From Domibacillus indicus (GTDB lineage: Bacteria > Bacillota > Bacilli > Bacillales > Domibacillaceae), in contig NZ_JAMBOO010000021.1 in the NCBI RefSeq assembly GCF_023715895.1, positions 1-64,000 of the forward strand: a stretch of DNA of 64,000 nucleotides. The letters run 5' to 3'. The notes beneath the pieces were generated by a model that was given only the letters and a program-made list of their open reading frames with translations, was not told where the DNA came from and did not search any database. The position numbers and the translations under genes were made by a program. Below are positions 35,557-43,970 of the stretch, in pieces (the stretch's first letter is position 1; the number at the start of each line of letters is the position of its first letter).

Positions 35557-36557
35557 AAACAAGCTGCTTCCCGCAGCTGAATGGAATGGCTCACTTGAAT
35601 CAGCTGAGCGACAATACTAATCGCAATTTCTTCGGCTCCCTGCGCTCCAATTGACAAGCCGGCCGGAGAAGCAATCCGTGAAGGAATGGCATCAGCCCCA
35701 AACAAGCGGGCTGTTCTTTTTCGGGAACCGAGAATACCAAAATACCGAAGCTCCTGCTCCCTTAACGCCTCAATCAGCTCCCGGTCCCGTTTAAAGTTAT
35801 GCGTCATCACGACCACACAGTCTTCTGGTTTTAAAGCGATAGAAGAAAGCACTTCGTTCGGAAAACCGACCATGTGTTTTTCAGCATCAGGAAAATGAAA
35901 AGCCGAACAAAACGCCGGGCGCCAGTCGGAAACGGTAACCGAAAAGCCAGCGGCCGCTGCGAACGAAACGAGCGGCCGCGCATCTGGTCCTGCCCCAAAT
36001 ACAACAAGCCGCCGCTTTGGATGAATTTTGTGTACATACACTTCACTGTCGAGCGCTTTACTAAAAAACATGCCACGCTCAATAACCCGGCAGTCGTCTG
36101 GTACTTCCCCCTCCCACTGACCAAACGCACGTCCCGAATCGGGAATAAAAAGGTAACCGGGGCGGACGCCGCGCTTTTTAATCATAAAAACGGACTGTCC
36201 GGACCTTAGCACTTCTTTTAACTGCAATAGGTGGGCCGTATACTCTTCATCCAGCCGTTCTGTCCATACATGAATAACCCCGTTGCAGCCCGAGCCCTCT
36301 CCCCAGGAAAAATCATCCTCACCGCGCATATCGTATACAAATTCGCCGTACGGCTGATCCACTGTTTTCAGCCGTTCATTCAAATCTTCTTCCAGGCAGC
36401 CCGCACTAAGCAGGCCGACCTGCGTGCCATCCGGTTTAAACAGCATCGCTGCTCCTTCTTTTTTATAAGCAGAGCCTGCGACTTTAACGACCGCCGCCAT
36501 TACACCACCAACAGTGGAGGCATCCATGGCATCAAGCAATTCATGAATATCTTCCAT
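35553..36557 (-). CDS. pucA: XdhC-family xanthine dehydrogenase accessory protein
   Basis: 334 residues. XdhC/CoxI N-terminal domain (AVVKVAGSAYKKEGAAMLF, LSAGCLEEDL, GCNGVIHVW) and a Rossmann domain (LVVFGAGPDARPLVSFAAAAGF, VVMTHNFKRDRELI, YFGILGSRKRT). Such proteins bind and hand over sulfurated Mo cofactor to XDH. ATG 36557 with TGGAGGGAAACGAT; longer in-frame starts lack ribosome sites. It overlaps pucB by 4 nt. Confidence 0.9.
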   Translation of the reverse strand: MEDIHELLDAMDASTVGGVMAAVVKVAGSAYKKEGAAMLFKPDGTQVGLLSAGCLEEDLNERLKTVDQPYGEFVYDMRGEDDFSWGEGSGCNGVIHVWTERLDEEYTAHLLQLKEVLRSGQSVFMIKKRGVRPGYLFIPDSGRAFGQWEGEVPDDCRVIERGMFFSKALDSEVYVHKIHPKRRLVVFGAGPDARPLVSFAAAAGFSVTVSDWRPAFCSAFHFPDAEKHMVGFPNEVLSSIALKPEDCVVVMTHNFKRDRELIEALREQELRYFGILGSRKRTARLFGADAIPSRIASPAGLSIGAQGAEEIAISIVAQLIQVSHSIQLREAACL

Positions 36558-36704
36558 ATCGTTTCCCTCCAGTGTATAGTCCAAAAAAGGGCACTGGTTC
36601 AAAAAAATCACAGCCCCCTTCTCACTTCTTCTATTCTTAAATTGGGCTGATGAAAGAGGCGGGTCCGCCCAGCCGTCCTTGAGTTTCATTTAAAACCCGG
36701 ATGG

Positions 36705-37217
36705 TCACGGCTGGCATGCGCTGGGTTCTTCCTGGATGACAATGTCTTCAATTCGGAATCTGGCTATTTTAAACACTTCTGCTAAGGCTGTTTCAAATTC
36801 CGTTTCCTTATCGTTTTGAAGACGCTGCTTCATCTGAACGCAGATTTCTTCTTTTGTTTTGCCTTGCACTGCCATGATAAAAGGAAAAGAGAACTTTTGG
36901 GTGTATGCCTCATTTAACAGAGAAAACTGATTAAATTCCTCTTTGGACAAAGAAGCCAGCCCGGCAGCTTTCTGCTCTTTCACAGAAGCGTCGGTCATTT
37001 TCATATTTGCCCCAAGATTCGGATGGTTTCGAAGCAGAGCCAGCTGATCGGAACGAGACGCTTCCTGAACAAAAGCGGTCATCTTATCACATAGAGTTTG
37101 CACAGACTCAAATGGACGATCCCGCACCGCCTGTTCCGCTACCCAAAGTGAATGTTCAAATACGCTGCCGAAGTGCTGGACGAACATCACTTTTTTCATT
37201 TCGTTTACTGCTTTCAT
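36705..37217 (-). CDS. OHCU decarboxylase, stand-alone
   Basis: 170 residues. It converts 2-oxo-4-hydroxy-4-carboxy-5-ureidoimidazoline to (S)-allantoin, the last step of urate breakdown. Family motifs: FGSVFEHSLWVAEQA, the catalytic-His RNHPNLGANM, SVKEQKAAGL and the FPFIMAVQGKTK segment. In B. subtilis this domain is the N-terminal part of PucL, fused to uricase. Here the frame ends at 36705 and the 147 nt before pucA contain no uricase remnant. ATG 37217 has GAGGG upstream. First gene of the puc operon. Confidence 0.9.
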   Translation of the reverse strand: MKAVNEMKKVMFVQHFGSVFEHSLWVAEQAVRDRPFESVQTLCDKMTAFVQEASRSDQLALLRNHPNLGANMKMTDASVKEQKAAGLASLSKEEFNQFSLLNEAYTQKFSFPFIMAVQGKTKEEICVQMKQRLQNDKETEFETALAEVFKIARFRIEDIVIQEEPSACQP

Positions 37218-37366
37218 AGTCAGCACTTCCCTCACGCCCTTTCCTAACTTAAATGTGTAATAAATAATAACATATGATTAGTTTACAAGGAAAATTATGT
37301 GTTGTCACTGGCTTAAATGACCAAAATATTAGATTTTTTTCTTCTTTTTCACAATTTATTAATAAT

Positions 37367-37389
37367 TTGTGTTATATAATATTACACAA
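37367..37389. promoter_or_regulatory. Inverted repeat over the pucR -10 region
   Basis: TTGTGT-N11-ACACAA surrounds TATAAT about 25 nt before the pucR start, in the AT-rich divergent region between pucR and the puc operon. Likely an operator; binding by PucR itself is a guess. Confidence 0.4.
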
Positions 37390-37414
37390 TATAAATTTTT
37401 AGGGAGTGTTTCAG

Positions 37415-39031
37415 TTGAAATTACAAACCTTGCTTGCCCACGCTCCTTTTCAAGATATTCCATTAGCTGCGGGCGCCAGAGGGATGGCAAATGATATTAC
37501 GAATGTGACGATGATGGATGCTCCGGATATTCTCCCTTATTTAAAGTCGAACGACCTGCTCGTGACAACCGGTTATCACGTTAAAGATAAGCCAGGCGAG
37601 CTGATCAGCTTGATTGAGCAAATGGCCCAGAAAAACTGCGCTGCCCTTTTTATTAAAACAAAGCGTTTTTTCGGCCACCTTCCAAAAGAAGCAATCCAGC
37701 TCGCAGATCAGCTTGGGTTTCCGATTGTTGAAATTCCTGAAAACTGGTCACTCGGTGAAACCGTCAATCAAATGCTTAATATTATTTTAGATAAGAGAAC
37801 GAGCGAGCTTCGGGGCGCAATCGAAACGCACAAGCTGTTTTCAAGCCATATCATAAGCGGAAAAGGATTAAATGCGCTGCTTGCAAACTTAACAGAGCTT
37901 ACCAGCCACCAGGCTTTTTTATCGACAGTGTACTTTTCTGCCATTGCCGGCGATCATTCGCTGGCTGAAGCTTTTTTGCCGTTTAAGAAATGGGCGTCTA
38001 AGCACGGCTCTTTTCTGCCGGCCGGCTCTGCTTTTACCATGTTCAGCACGCTGGACCAGAAAGAGAGCTACACACTGTTTCCCGTTTACACACACGAGAA
38101 AAAAGCTGCCCTGCTTTTGCTCAAAGGCTTTGTTTATCCAACAGAGCAGGTGAAACTTCTTACGATCGAACAGGCACTCAATGTGATCTCATTTGAGCTG
38201 TTGAAAGAAGAAGCCGTAAAACAGTCTACCCGCCGTATTCGCAATGAGTTTTTCTCCAATTTTTTAGATGACGCTTTTTCAAGCGAAGAGGAAACGATCA
38301 GCCGTGCAAAAGAATTCGACCTGCCTTTAAAACAAAAATACGTGTGCGCGGTTGGCCGAATCGATGCACCGGAAGAAGAATGGTCTTATTACACGAACCA
38401 GAAGGAACTGGATGAAGTCTATTATTTTTTCGAAAAAGAACTGCACACAATGGATATTCCCTGCGATTTATTTACAAAAGGAGACACCGTAATCATTCTG
38501 TCAAAAGTACCCGATCATATGAAAGACACCCAGTTATTTACGGCTTCTTTTTTAGAAAAGCTGCAAAGCCGGCTCAGTCGGGAACATAACATGACCATTT
38601 CTTTTGGTGTCAGTCATCTATGCTCGTCTCTCCTATTTGTCCGGCAGGGGTATAAAGAAGCGCGCGATGCCTTAAAAACAAACCGGCTGTCCAGCGGCCC
38701 CTCCTCCATTCACTTCCACCGGACAAAGGATGTAAACGAGCTGCTGCGGATGCTCCCGCCAAAAGACTTAAGCCAGTTTTATAAACACACAGTTCAGCAC
38801 TTAAAGCTGAATAATCTAGAAGAAGAAAGGTCACTGCTGGAGACACTGTTTGTTTATATGGAAAGCCATTGCCATATTTCCGAAACGGCCAAGCGGCTGT
38901 TTGTCCACCGTAACACAGTTGTATACCGGCTGGAGAAATGTGAAGAGCTGCTCGGTATTTCGTTGAAAGACCCCGATTTTTCCCTGCAGGTCCGCCTCGC
39001 CCTCCGTATCAAACACCTGCTGAATGCTTAA
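37415..39031 (+). CDS. pucR: PucR-family transcriptional regulator of purine catabolism
   Basis: 538 residues in the standard order: N-terminal PucR sensor domain (LLVTTGYHVKDKPGELISLIEQMAQKNCAALFIKT), a GGDEF-like CdaR middle domain and a C-terminal HTH_30 (HISETAKRLFVHRNTVVYRLEKCEELLGI). In B. subtilis PucR activates puc genes and senses allantoin-type intermediates. It diverges from the puc operon. I choose TTG 37415, 8-9 nt after AGGGAG; a GTG at 37406 is too close to it. Confidence 0.92.
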   Translation: MKLQTLLAHAPFQDIPLAAGARGMANDITNVTMMDAPDILPYLKSNDLLVTTGYHVKDKPGELISLIEQMAQKNCAALFIKTKRFFGHLPKEAIQLADQLGFPIVEIPENWSLGETVNQMLNIILDKRTSELRGAIETHKLFSSHIISGKGLNALLANLTELTSHQAFLSTVYFSAIAGDHSLAEAFLPFKKWASKHGSFLPAGSAFTMFSTLDQKESYTLFPVYTHEKKAALLLLKGFVYPTEQVKLLTIEQALNVISFELLKEEAVKQSTRRIRNEFFSNFLDDAFSSEEETISRAKEFDLPLKQKYVCAVGRIDAPEEEWSYYTNQKELDEVYYFFEKELHTMDIPCDLFTKGDTVIILSKVPDHMKDTQLFTASFLEKLQSRLSREHNMTISFGVSHLCSSLLFVRQGYKEARDALKTNRLSSGPSSIHFHRTKDVNELLRMLPPKDLSQFYKHTVQHLKLNNLEEERSLLETLFVYMESHCHISETAKRLFVHRNTVVYRLEKCEELLGISLKDPDFSLQVRLALRIKHLLNA

Positions 39032-39063
39032 AAAAGCCCGGGAGCTGTCCCTGGCTTTTTTAT
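39031..39063 (+). terminator. pucR terminator
   Basis: Stem AAAAGCC-C-GGGA / TCCC-T-GGCTTTT followed by more T, directly after the stop. The next 165 nt (to 39230) show no gene or recognisable signal. Confidence 0.75.
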
Positions 39064-39230
39064 ATGCAGTTAATCCTAATGTTGGTCCGTTTTTTTCGTC
39101 TAGAGAAAGCGAAATGGCTCTTCATTGGACAACAGTTTTTAGCCTTACACTTCCCTCCTGATCATTCACTTGAATGAATCGTGTTTTTCGCAATACAGAA
39201 AAAACAATGTAAGGTTTTCTTCCACTTTAG

Positions 39231-39259
39231 TTGAAGCGTCTCCCGCTTCCTCTTATTCT
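39231..39259 (+). promoter_or_regulatory. Sigma-A-type promoter of the riboswitch-deaminase unit
   Basis: TTGAAG (39231-39236), a 17-nt spacer and TATTCT (39254-39259). This would start RNA a few nucleotides before the riboswitch aptamer. Confidence 0.5.
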
Positions 39260-39273
39260 AATGATAAGATACC

Positions 39274-39344
39274 TTTTTCGTATATCCCCAGCGATACGGG
39301 CTGGGGGTCTCTACTTGGGACCGTAAATTCCAGGCTACGAAAAA
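39274..39344 (+). ncRNA. Purine (guanine-class) riboswitch aptamer
   Basis: Three-way junction matching the purine riboswitch. P1 TTTTTCGTA / TACGAAAAA (39274-39282 with 39336-39344); J1/2 beginning T at 39283 (U22 equivalent); P2 CCCCAGC / GCTGGGG with L2 GATACGG; J2/3 GTCTCTAC, keeping the U47, U49, C50, U51, A52 and C53 equivalents; P3 closed by the conserved L3 CCGTAAA. The specificity nucleotide (39335, C74 equivalent) is C, the guanine/hypoxanthine type, not the U of adenine switches. The preceding base is G where xpt has A73. Confidence 0.9.
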
Positions 39345-39379
39345 TCAGCATGGGCGCTGGTTTTTTCGTGGCTTTTTTT
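39334..39379 (+). terminator. Riboswitch-controlled terminator, exclusive with aptamer P1
   Basis: GCTACGAAAAATCAGC (39334-39349) pairs with GCTGGTTTTTTCGTGGC (39356-39372), about 16 bp with one bulged T and a T-G pair, followed at once by T7 (39373-39379). The 5' arm consumes the J3/1 bases and the whole 3' strand of P1. Ligand binding should therefore block the terminator and allow transcription. Confidence 0.8.
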
Positions 39380-39399
39380 ATTGACTGGGAGGGATGGAG

Positions 39400-40737
39400 A
39401 TGGGAAGTTTACTTATTAAAAATGCTCAAATCGTAACGATGAATGCGCAGGAAGAGATTATAAACGGAGATATTCTCATTCGGGACAGCCGGATTGAAGC
39501 AGTCAGACCGGCTTTGGACGAAACGCCGGCTGACCGTGTGATTGACGCTTCAGGCCGAACCGTGATCCCCGGCTTTGTTCAAACCCATGTGCACCTATGC
39601 CAAACACTGTTTCGCGGCAAAGGTGATGACCTTGAATTGATGGACTGGCTGAAAAAGCGGATTTGGCCGCTTGAAGCGTCCCATGATGAAGAATCTGTTT
39701 ATTATTCGGCGATGCTTGGGATCGGCGAGCTTCTGCAAAGCGGCACAACCACGATCGTCGACATGGAAACCGTTCATCATACCGATTCTGCATTTCGTGC
39801 GATTGCCCAAAGCGGTATTCGTGCGCTCTCCGGTAAAGTTATGATGGATAAAGGCAGTGAAGTGCCGCTTGCCCTGCAGGAAAACACAGCAGCATCCATC
39901 CAAGAAAGCGTGGACCTGCTGGAGAAATGGCATATGTACGACAGCGGGCGTATCCAATATGCTTTTTCACCGCGCTTTGTCGTTTCCTGTACAGAGGAAT
40001 TATTGAAAGAGGTACAAAAACTGTCCGTCCACTACAACGTTCATGTGCATACCCATGCTTCTGAAAACAGGGGGGAAATCGCTATTGTTGAGCAGGAAAC
40101 CGGGATGCGCAATGTTATATATCTCGATCATCTCGGTCTTGCCAACGAACGGCTTATCCTGGCCCACTGCATCTGGCTGGACGAAGAAGAAAAGCGGATT
40201 ATCCGGGAGAAAGGTGTGCATGTCAGCCATTGTCCGGGCTCGAACTTAAAGCTTGCATCCGGTATTGCCGATGTTCCTGAGCTGCTTGATGCCGGTTCAT
40301 CCGTAAGCCTTGGAGCAGACGGTGCTCCGTGCAACAACAACCTCGATATGTTCAATGAAATGCGTCTTGCCGCCTTGATTCAAAAACCGATCCACGGTCC
40401 AACCAGCATGAACGCCCGCACCGTTTTCCGCATGGCTACAATCGGCGGCGCCCGGGCTGTTGGACTGGGGCATGAAATCGGCAGTATTGAAGCCGGAAAA
40501 AGGGCAGATCTGGTGATGTTAAACTTAAATCATTTCCATACCTTCCCTTCTTACGATGTAGATCCCATCTCACGCATCGTTTATTCGGCTACCCGTGCAG
40601 ATGTGGAAACGACCATTGTCGACGGGCGAATTGTCATGGAAAACGGCATGATGAAAACGATCGACAAAACGACTGTGCTAAGAGAAGCAGATGCATCAAT
40701 TAAACGGCTGCTCAAAAAAACAACAATCATGCATTAA
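39400..40737 (+). CDS. Amidohydrolase, probable purine (guanine-type) deaminase
   Basis: 445-residue metal-dependent hydrolase of the Atz/Trz/MtaD/guanine-deaminase branch. Metal ligands: FVQTHVHLCQTLFRG (HxH), VHTHASENRGE, ILAHCIWLD and the catalytic Asp in SLGADGAPCNNNLDM; a late RADLVMLNL strand closes the sandwich domain. Guanine, 8-oxoguanine, 5'-deoxyadenosine/SAH and triazine deaminases share this scaffold. The guanine-class riboswitch directly upstream and the adjoining xanthine dehydrogenase genes argue for a guanine-like substrate giving xanthine. ATG 39400 has GGGAGGGATGGAG; the ATG at 39394 is too close to it. Confidence 0.87.
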   Translation: MGSLLIKNAQIVTMNAQEEIINGDILIRDSRIEAVRPALDETPADRVIDASGRTVIPGFVQTHVHLCQTLFRGKGDDLELMDWLKKRIWPLEASHDEESVYYSAMLGIGELLQSGTTTIVDMETVHHTDSAFRAIAQSGIRALSGKVMMDKGSEVPLALQENTAASIQESVDLLEKWHMYDSGRIQYAFSPRFVVSCTEELLKEVQKLSVHYNVHVHTHASENRGEIAIVEQETGMRNVIYLDHLGLANERLILAHCIWLDEEEKRIIREKGVHVSHCPGSNLKLASGIADVPELLDAGSSVSLGADGAPCNNNLDMFNEMRLAALIQKPIHGPTSMNARTVFRMATIGGARAVGLGHEIGSIEAGKRADLVMLNLNHFHTFPSYDVDPISRIVYSATRADVETTIVDGRIVMENGMMKTIDKTTVLREADASIKRLLKKTTIMH

Positions 40738-40743
40738 ACTCAT

Positions 40744-40789
40744 CCAAAAAGCGATTCGGCCAAAGATTTCGGCCGAACCGCTTTTTGCC
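40744..40789. terminator. Bidirectional terminator
   Basis: AAAAAGCG-A-TTCGGCC / GGCCGAA-C-CGCTTTTT between the convergent deaminase and GH127 genes. Confidence 0.85.
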
Positions 40790-40801
40790 TGTTAGAACAA
40801 G

Positions 40802-42742
40802 TCAGCTCTCCTCGCGAATCCACACGGCCATTTCACCCGGCTCGCGGTTGCACCAGGAAAAGTAAGGAATCGCTTTGATAGAAACACCAACAGAGTGCTT
40901 ATGAACGGGCTGATATAATGCCTCTCCCCATAACTCTTCCCTTTCCCGGACACCTTCTCCCTCGATCACAACGACTCCGCCAAGTACATCCGGCTTGAAC
41001 GCAGCAGAAAACACAGAATGCTTATTTATTTTAATCGAAGACAGCTCTTTTCCGTTATCTGCTTCCTCCAGGCAGTATACGACCGGTCCGCGCTGCAAAG
41101 CGGCTTTCCCGGCGTTTTCTTTTACTTTTGGATTCGCCCGGATTTTTTCTACCGGCATAGGAAACAGAAGCTCAATTTGATCTCCCTGCATCCACTTACG
41201 CTTCAAATATACGTAACCTCTTTTTATAAAAGCCTCATAATCTATTTTTTCACCATTTACTCGAAGTTCAGCCTGTTTACACCAGCCCGGAATGCGAAGC
41301 GCAACGGTAAAAGTCCCCTCCTCATCAGGCATAACTGTCAGCTTCACGGTTTCATCCCACGGATAGCTTGTTTCCTGATGGATCGTGACCTGTTGTCCAT
41401 TGAGTTCAACAGCCGCTTTATTGCCTGCATACAGGTGTACGTGCAATTCATCCTGCCGGACTGTATACATATATTGGCCAATTGATGAAAGCAAGCGTGC
41501 CAAATTAGGTGGACAGCATGCACAGCTGAACCATTTTTGCCGGACGGTTTTAACGTGATGGTGATCCTGGCGGTAACGGCTTGTCTCGGGCTTTACCTCC
41601 AGCGGATTCACATAAAAAAACTTTTTTCCATCCAAGTCCATTCCGCTGATCGTTCCGTTGTAAAGAGCCCGCTCCATCACATCGGCATACTTTGCGTCTG
41701 CCTGGAGTTCAAGCATTCTCTTTGCCCAGAAAACGAGGCCAATCGACGCGCACGTTTCCGTATAAGCAGTGCCGTTCGGAAGGTCATAGTCAGTTGAAAA
41801 TGCTTCGCCAAATTCCATTGATCCAATGCCGGCAGTAATGTACATTTGTTTCGTCGTGACATTCTCCCATAAATCCTCACACGCTTTTTTTAATGTTTCA
41901 TCATTCAGTCTAAGCGCAAGGTCTGCCATCGCCGTGTACATATACATCGCCCGGACAGCATGCCCAACCGCTTTTTTTTGCTTCCGGGCTGGCACATGGG
42001 CTTGGTGGTAGCCATAGCTTTCATTCCAAAAAAACGGACGATTATCCCCTCGCTTTTCTCTTTCCACATCAAAAAAGTGCGGCTGCTGCCCGCGTTCGTC
42101 AATAAAATAGCGGCTTAAATTCAAATACTTTTGATCACCTGTCACATCATACAGCTTCACAAGCGCCAGCTCGATTTCCTGGTGCCCGTCGTACCCGCGG
42201 ATTTTGCTCTCTTCCCGGCCAAACGTTTCATCAATATAATCGGCAAATCGGCACATCATATCCAAAAAGGCTTTTTTTCCAGTCGCCCGGTAATAAGCTA
42301 CGGCTGCTTCCATCATATGGCCGGCACAATAAAGCTCGTGCTGGTCCCGCAGATTGCTCCAGCGCCCATTTGGCTCCTTTACCGTAAAATATGTGTTCAA
42401 GTAGCCATCTTTTTGCTGTGCCCGGCCAATTAAAGCAATGACCTCGTCTGCCGCCTGCTCCAGCACTTCATCCCGTTCATTTTCCAAACAGAATGCTGCT
42501 GCTTCAAGCCATTTCGCTACATCACTGTCTTGAAAAACGAAACCGTGAAACTCGCCCGCCGCTTCTCCCGCGGCGATTTTAAAGTTTTGGATTGCGCGGC
42601 TCGGCACAGCACCTGGAATCCGATCGTTTAATGCTTCCCACTGATAAGGGAGAACTTCCCTCCGGACCACATCCATATACCGCTTCCAGAACGAATCTGT
42701 TACTTGAACAGATACATCGTTTTTCATTTTTGTATGCGCCAT
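40802..42742 (-). CDS. GH127 beta-L-arabinofuranosidase
   Basis: 646-residue cytoplasmic glycosidase (no signal peptide) of family GH127, formerly DUF1680, which releases beta-linked L-arabinofuranose. The catalytic/zinc site is visible: AYTETCASIG (Glu and Cys ligands) and FSCACCPPNLARLLSSIGQY (paired cysteines, one the nucleophile in HypBA1). An (alpha/alpha)6 barrel is followed by beta-sandwich domains. ATG 42742 with GGAGG 6 nt upstream. It diverges from an AraC regulator that probably controls it. Confidence 0.93.
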   Translation of the reverse strand: MAHTKMKNDVSVQVTDSFWKRYMDVVRREVLPYQWEALNDRIPGAVPSRAIQNFKIAAGEAAGEFHGFVFQDSDVAKWLEAAAFCLENERDEVLEQAADEVIALIGRAQQKDGYLNTYFTVKEPNGRWSNLRDQHELYCAGHMMEAAVAYYRATGKKAFLDMMCRFADYIDETFGREESKIRGYDGHQEIELALVKLYDVTGDQKYLNLSRYFIDERGQQPHFFDVEREKRGDNRPFFWNESYGYHQAHVPARKQKKAVGHAVRAMYMYTAMADLALRLNDETLKKACEDLWENVTTKQMYITAGIGSMEFGEAFSTDYDLPNGTAYTETCASIGLVFWAKRMLELQADAKYADVMERALYNGTISGMDLDGKKFFYVNPLEVKPETSRYRQDHHHVKTVRQKWFSCACCPPNLARLLSSIGQYMYTVRQDELHVHLYAGNKAAVELNGQQVTIHQETSYPWDETVKLTVMPDEEGTFTVALRIPGWCKQAELRVNGEKIDYEAFIKRGYVYLKRKWMQGDQIELLFPMPVEKIRANPKVKENAGKAALQRGPVVYCLEEADNGKELSSIKINKHSVFSAAFKPDVLGGVVVIEGEGVREREELWGEALYQPVHKHSVGVSIKAIPYFSWCNREPGEMAVWIREES

Positions 42743-42819
42743 TTTCATCCTCCATTTTTGTATCGCGTTTGGTTCAATGATTAGCTAAAACTGACCTTAT
42801 CCATTCATCCCTTTTGTTC

Positions 42820-42833
42820 GAAAAGCGCTTTCA
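42820..42833 (-). promoter_or_regulatory. Partial cre-like site upstream of the GH127 gene
   Basis: On the minus strand TGAAAGCGCTTTTC matches cre at 12 of 14 positions with an intact GCGC core. It lies about 80 nt upstream of the GH127 start. Confidence 0.45.
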
Positions 42834-42842
42834 ATAGAAATC

Positions 42843-42871
42843 TTGTTCAAAGAATAGCATATTGATACAAT
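42843..42871 (+). promoter_or_regulatory. Promoter of the AraC regulator gene
   Basis: TTGTTC (42843-42848), 17-nt spacer, TACAAT (42866-42871). A weaker cre-like TGAAAGCGCATAAT follows at about 42884. Confidence 0.55.
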
Positions 42872-42945
42872 AAAAATCAGTAAATGAAAGCGCATAATTT
42901 GTGGACAAAACTGACTATGTTTCGATTCAAAAAAGAGGGATGAAA

Positions 42946-43851
42946 ATGCTGAAGGAATATATACATGCATCAATCCAACAGCCAGTTCGATACAGGCTGG
43001 GCGGAAAATTTGTTACAGATATCCCCTGGACACATATGAAACGCTCAATGGGCGATTACGAGCTCATTATCGCTCTTCATGAAACGCTGTATATTGAATG
43101 TGAATCCACCCAATTTGAAGTACAGCCGGGTGATGCGCTTCTTTTGCCGCCCGATAAAATACATCAGGGCTTTCACGAATGCCCGCCTGGAACCTCTTTT
43201 TACTGGTTTCACTTCTTGTTTCCAGACGAAAGAGAAGCGCCCGTGATAAACGAGCAGGAGCTGGACCAGCACATTAAAACGCGTCAAACAAAACCAAGGC
43301 TCCAGCACGGAGATACAGACATCTTTCTTCCGTTTTTCTCTACGCCCAAACAAATTGAGCGGCTGACCATTTTGTTCACCCAGCTTCTTGATGTAGCAAA
43401 CGGACATTACGGTCACAGCCGGGCGGCTGACTATCTGGCTACCTCCCTTCTGATTGAATTGTCTGAGCAGACGGTTAAAAATTTCCACCTTACTGCTGAA
43501 CAAACGAGTACAGACAGAAAAATCGCTTCTATTTTGGAATGGATCCGCCTTCATTCGCTTGAAAAGCTGTCAACCGGCATGATAGCCGATCAGTTCAACT
43601 ATAACCGTGACTATTTATGCCGCTTTTTTAAAAAAGAAACGGGCTGGACAGTGCAGTCGTACATTCATATGTTGAAGCTTTCCAAAGCGAAGGATTTACT
43701 TACTCTTTCGAATGAAAGCATTGGAAGCATCGCCCGGACAGTTGGCATTTCAGATGAACGGTATTTTATGAGGCTGTTTAAACAATATGAAAAGCTGACG
43801 CCCTCCGAATACCGCAAAGCTTACCATCGTATTCAGCTCAATAAAGAATAA
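42946..43851 (+). CDS. AraC-family transcriptional regulator
   Basis: 301 residues: N-terminal cupin-like sugar-binding domain (FEVQPGDALLLPPDKIHQGFHE) and C-terminal double helix-turn-helix (MIADQFNYNRDYLCRFFKKETGWTV; SIARTVGISDERYFMRLFKQYEKLTPSEYRK). It diverges from the GH127 gene, so an arabinose-related effector is likely. ATG 42946 follows AAAAGAGGGATGAAA; in-frame GTG 42901 and ATG 42940 are less well placed. Confidence 0.9.
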   Translation: MLKEYIHASIQQPVRYRLGGKFVTDIPWTHMKRSMGDYELIIALHETLYIECESTQFEVQPGDALLLPPDKIHQGFHECPPGTSFYWFHFLFPDEREAPVINEQELDQHIKTRQTKPRLQHGDTDIFLPFFSTPKQIERLTILFTQLLDVANGHYGHSRAADYLATSLLIELSEQTVKNFHLTAEQTSTDRKIASILEWIRLHSLEKLSTGMIADQFNYNRDYLCRFFKKETGWTVQSYIHMLKLSKAKDLLTLSNESIGSIARTVGISDERYFMRLFKQYEKLTPSEYRKAYHRIQLNKE

Positions 43852-43925
43852 AAGGTGGGCAGAACCAGCTTGAGCAGAATCTAAACCTTTCAGACCATGA
43901 TTTTTCTTTGCCGCTCCACCAAAAA

Positions 43926-43964
43926 CAAAACCGGCTTAAACGGTAAGGTTTAAGCCGGTTTTCA
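43926..43964. terminator. Bidirectional terminator
   Basis: Perfect 15-bp stem AAAACCGGCTTAAAC / GTTTAAGCCGGTTTT between the AraC and alpha-glucosidase genes. Confidence 0.85.
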
Positions 43965-43970
43965 TTACTA

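Noticed and set aside
37254-37340. AT-rich repeats upstream of the puc operon as specific PucR boxes
   Set aside because: Too degenerate in very AT-rich DNA to support beyond the single repeat listed at 37367-37389.
39170-39436. 88-residue ORF upstream of the deaminase
   Set aside because: It spans the promoter, riboswitch aptamer and terminator, which fully account for the sequence.
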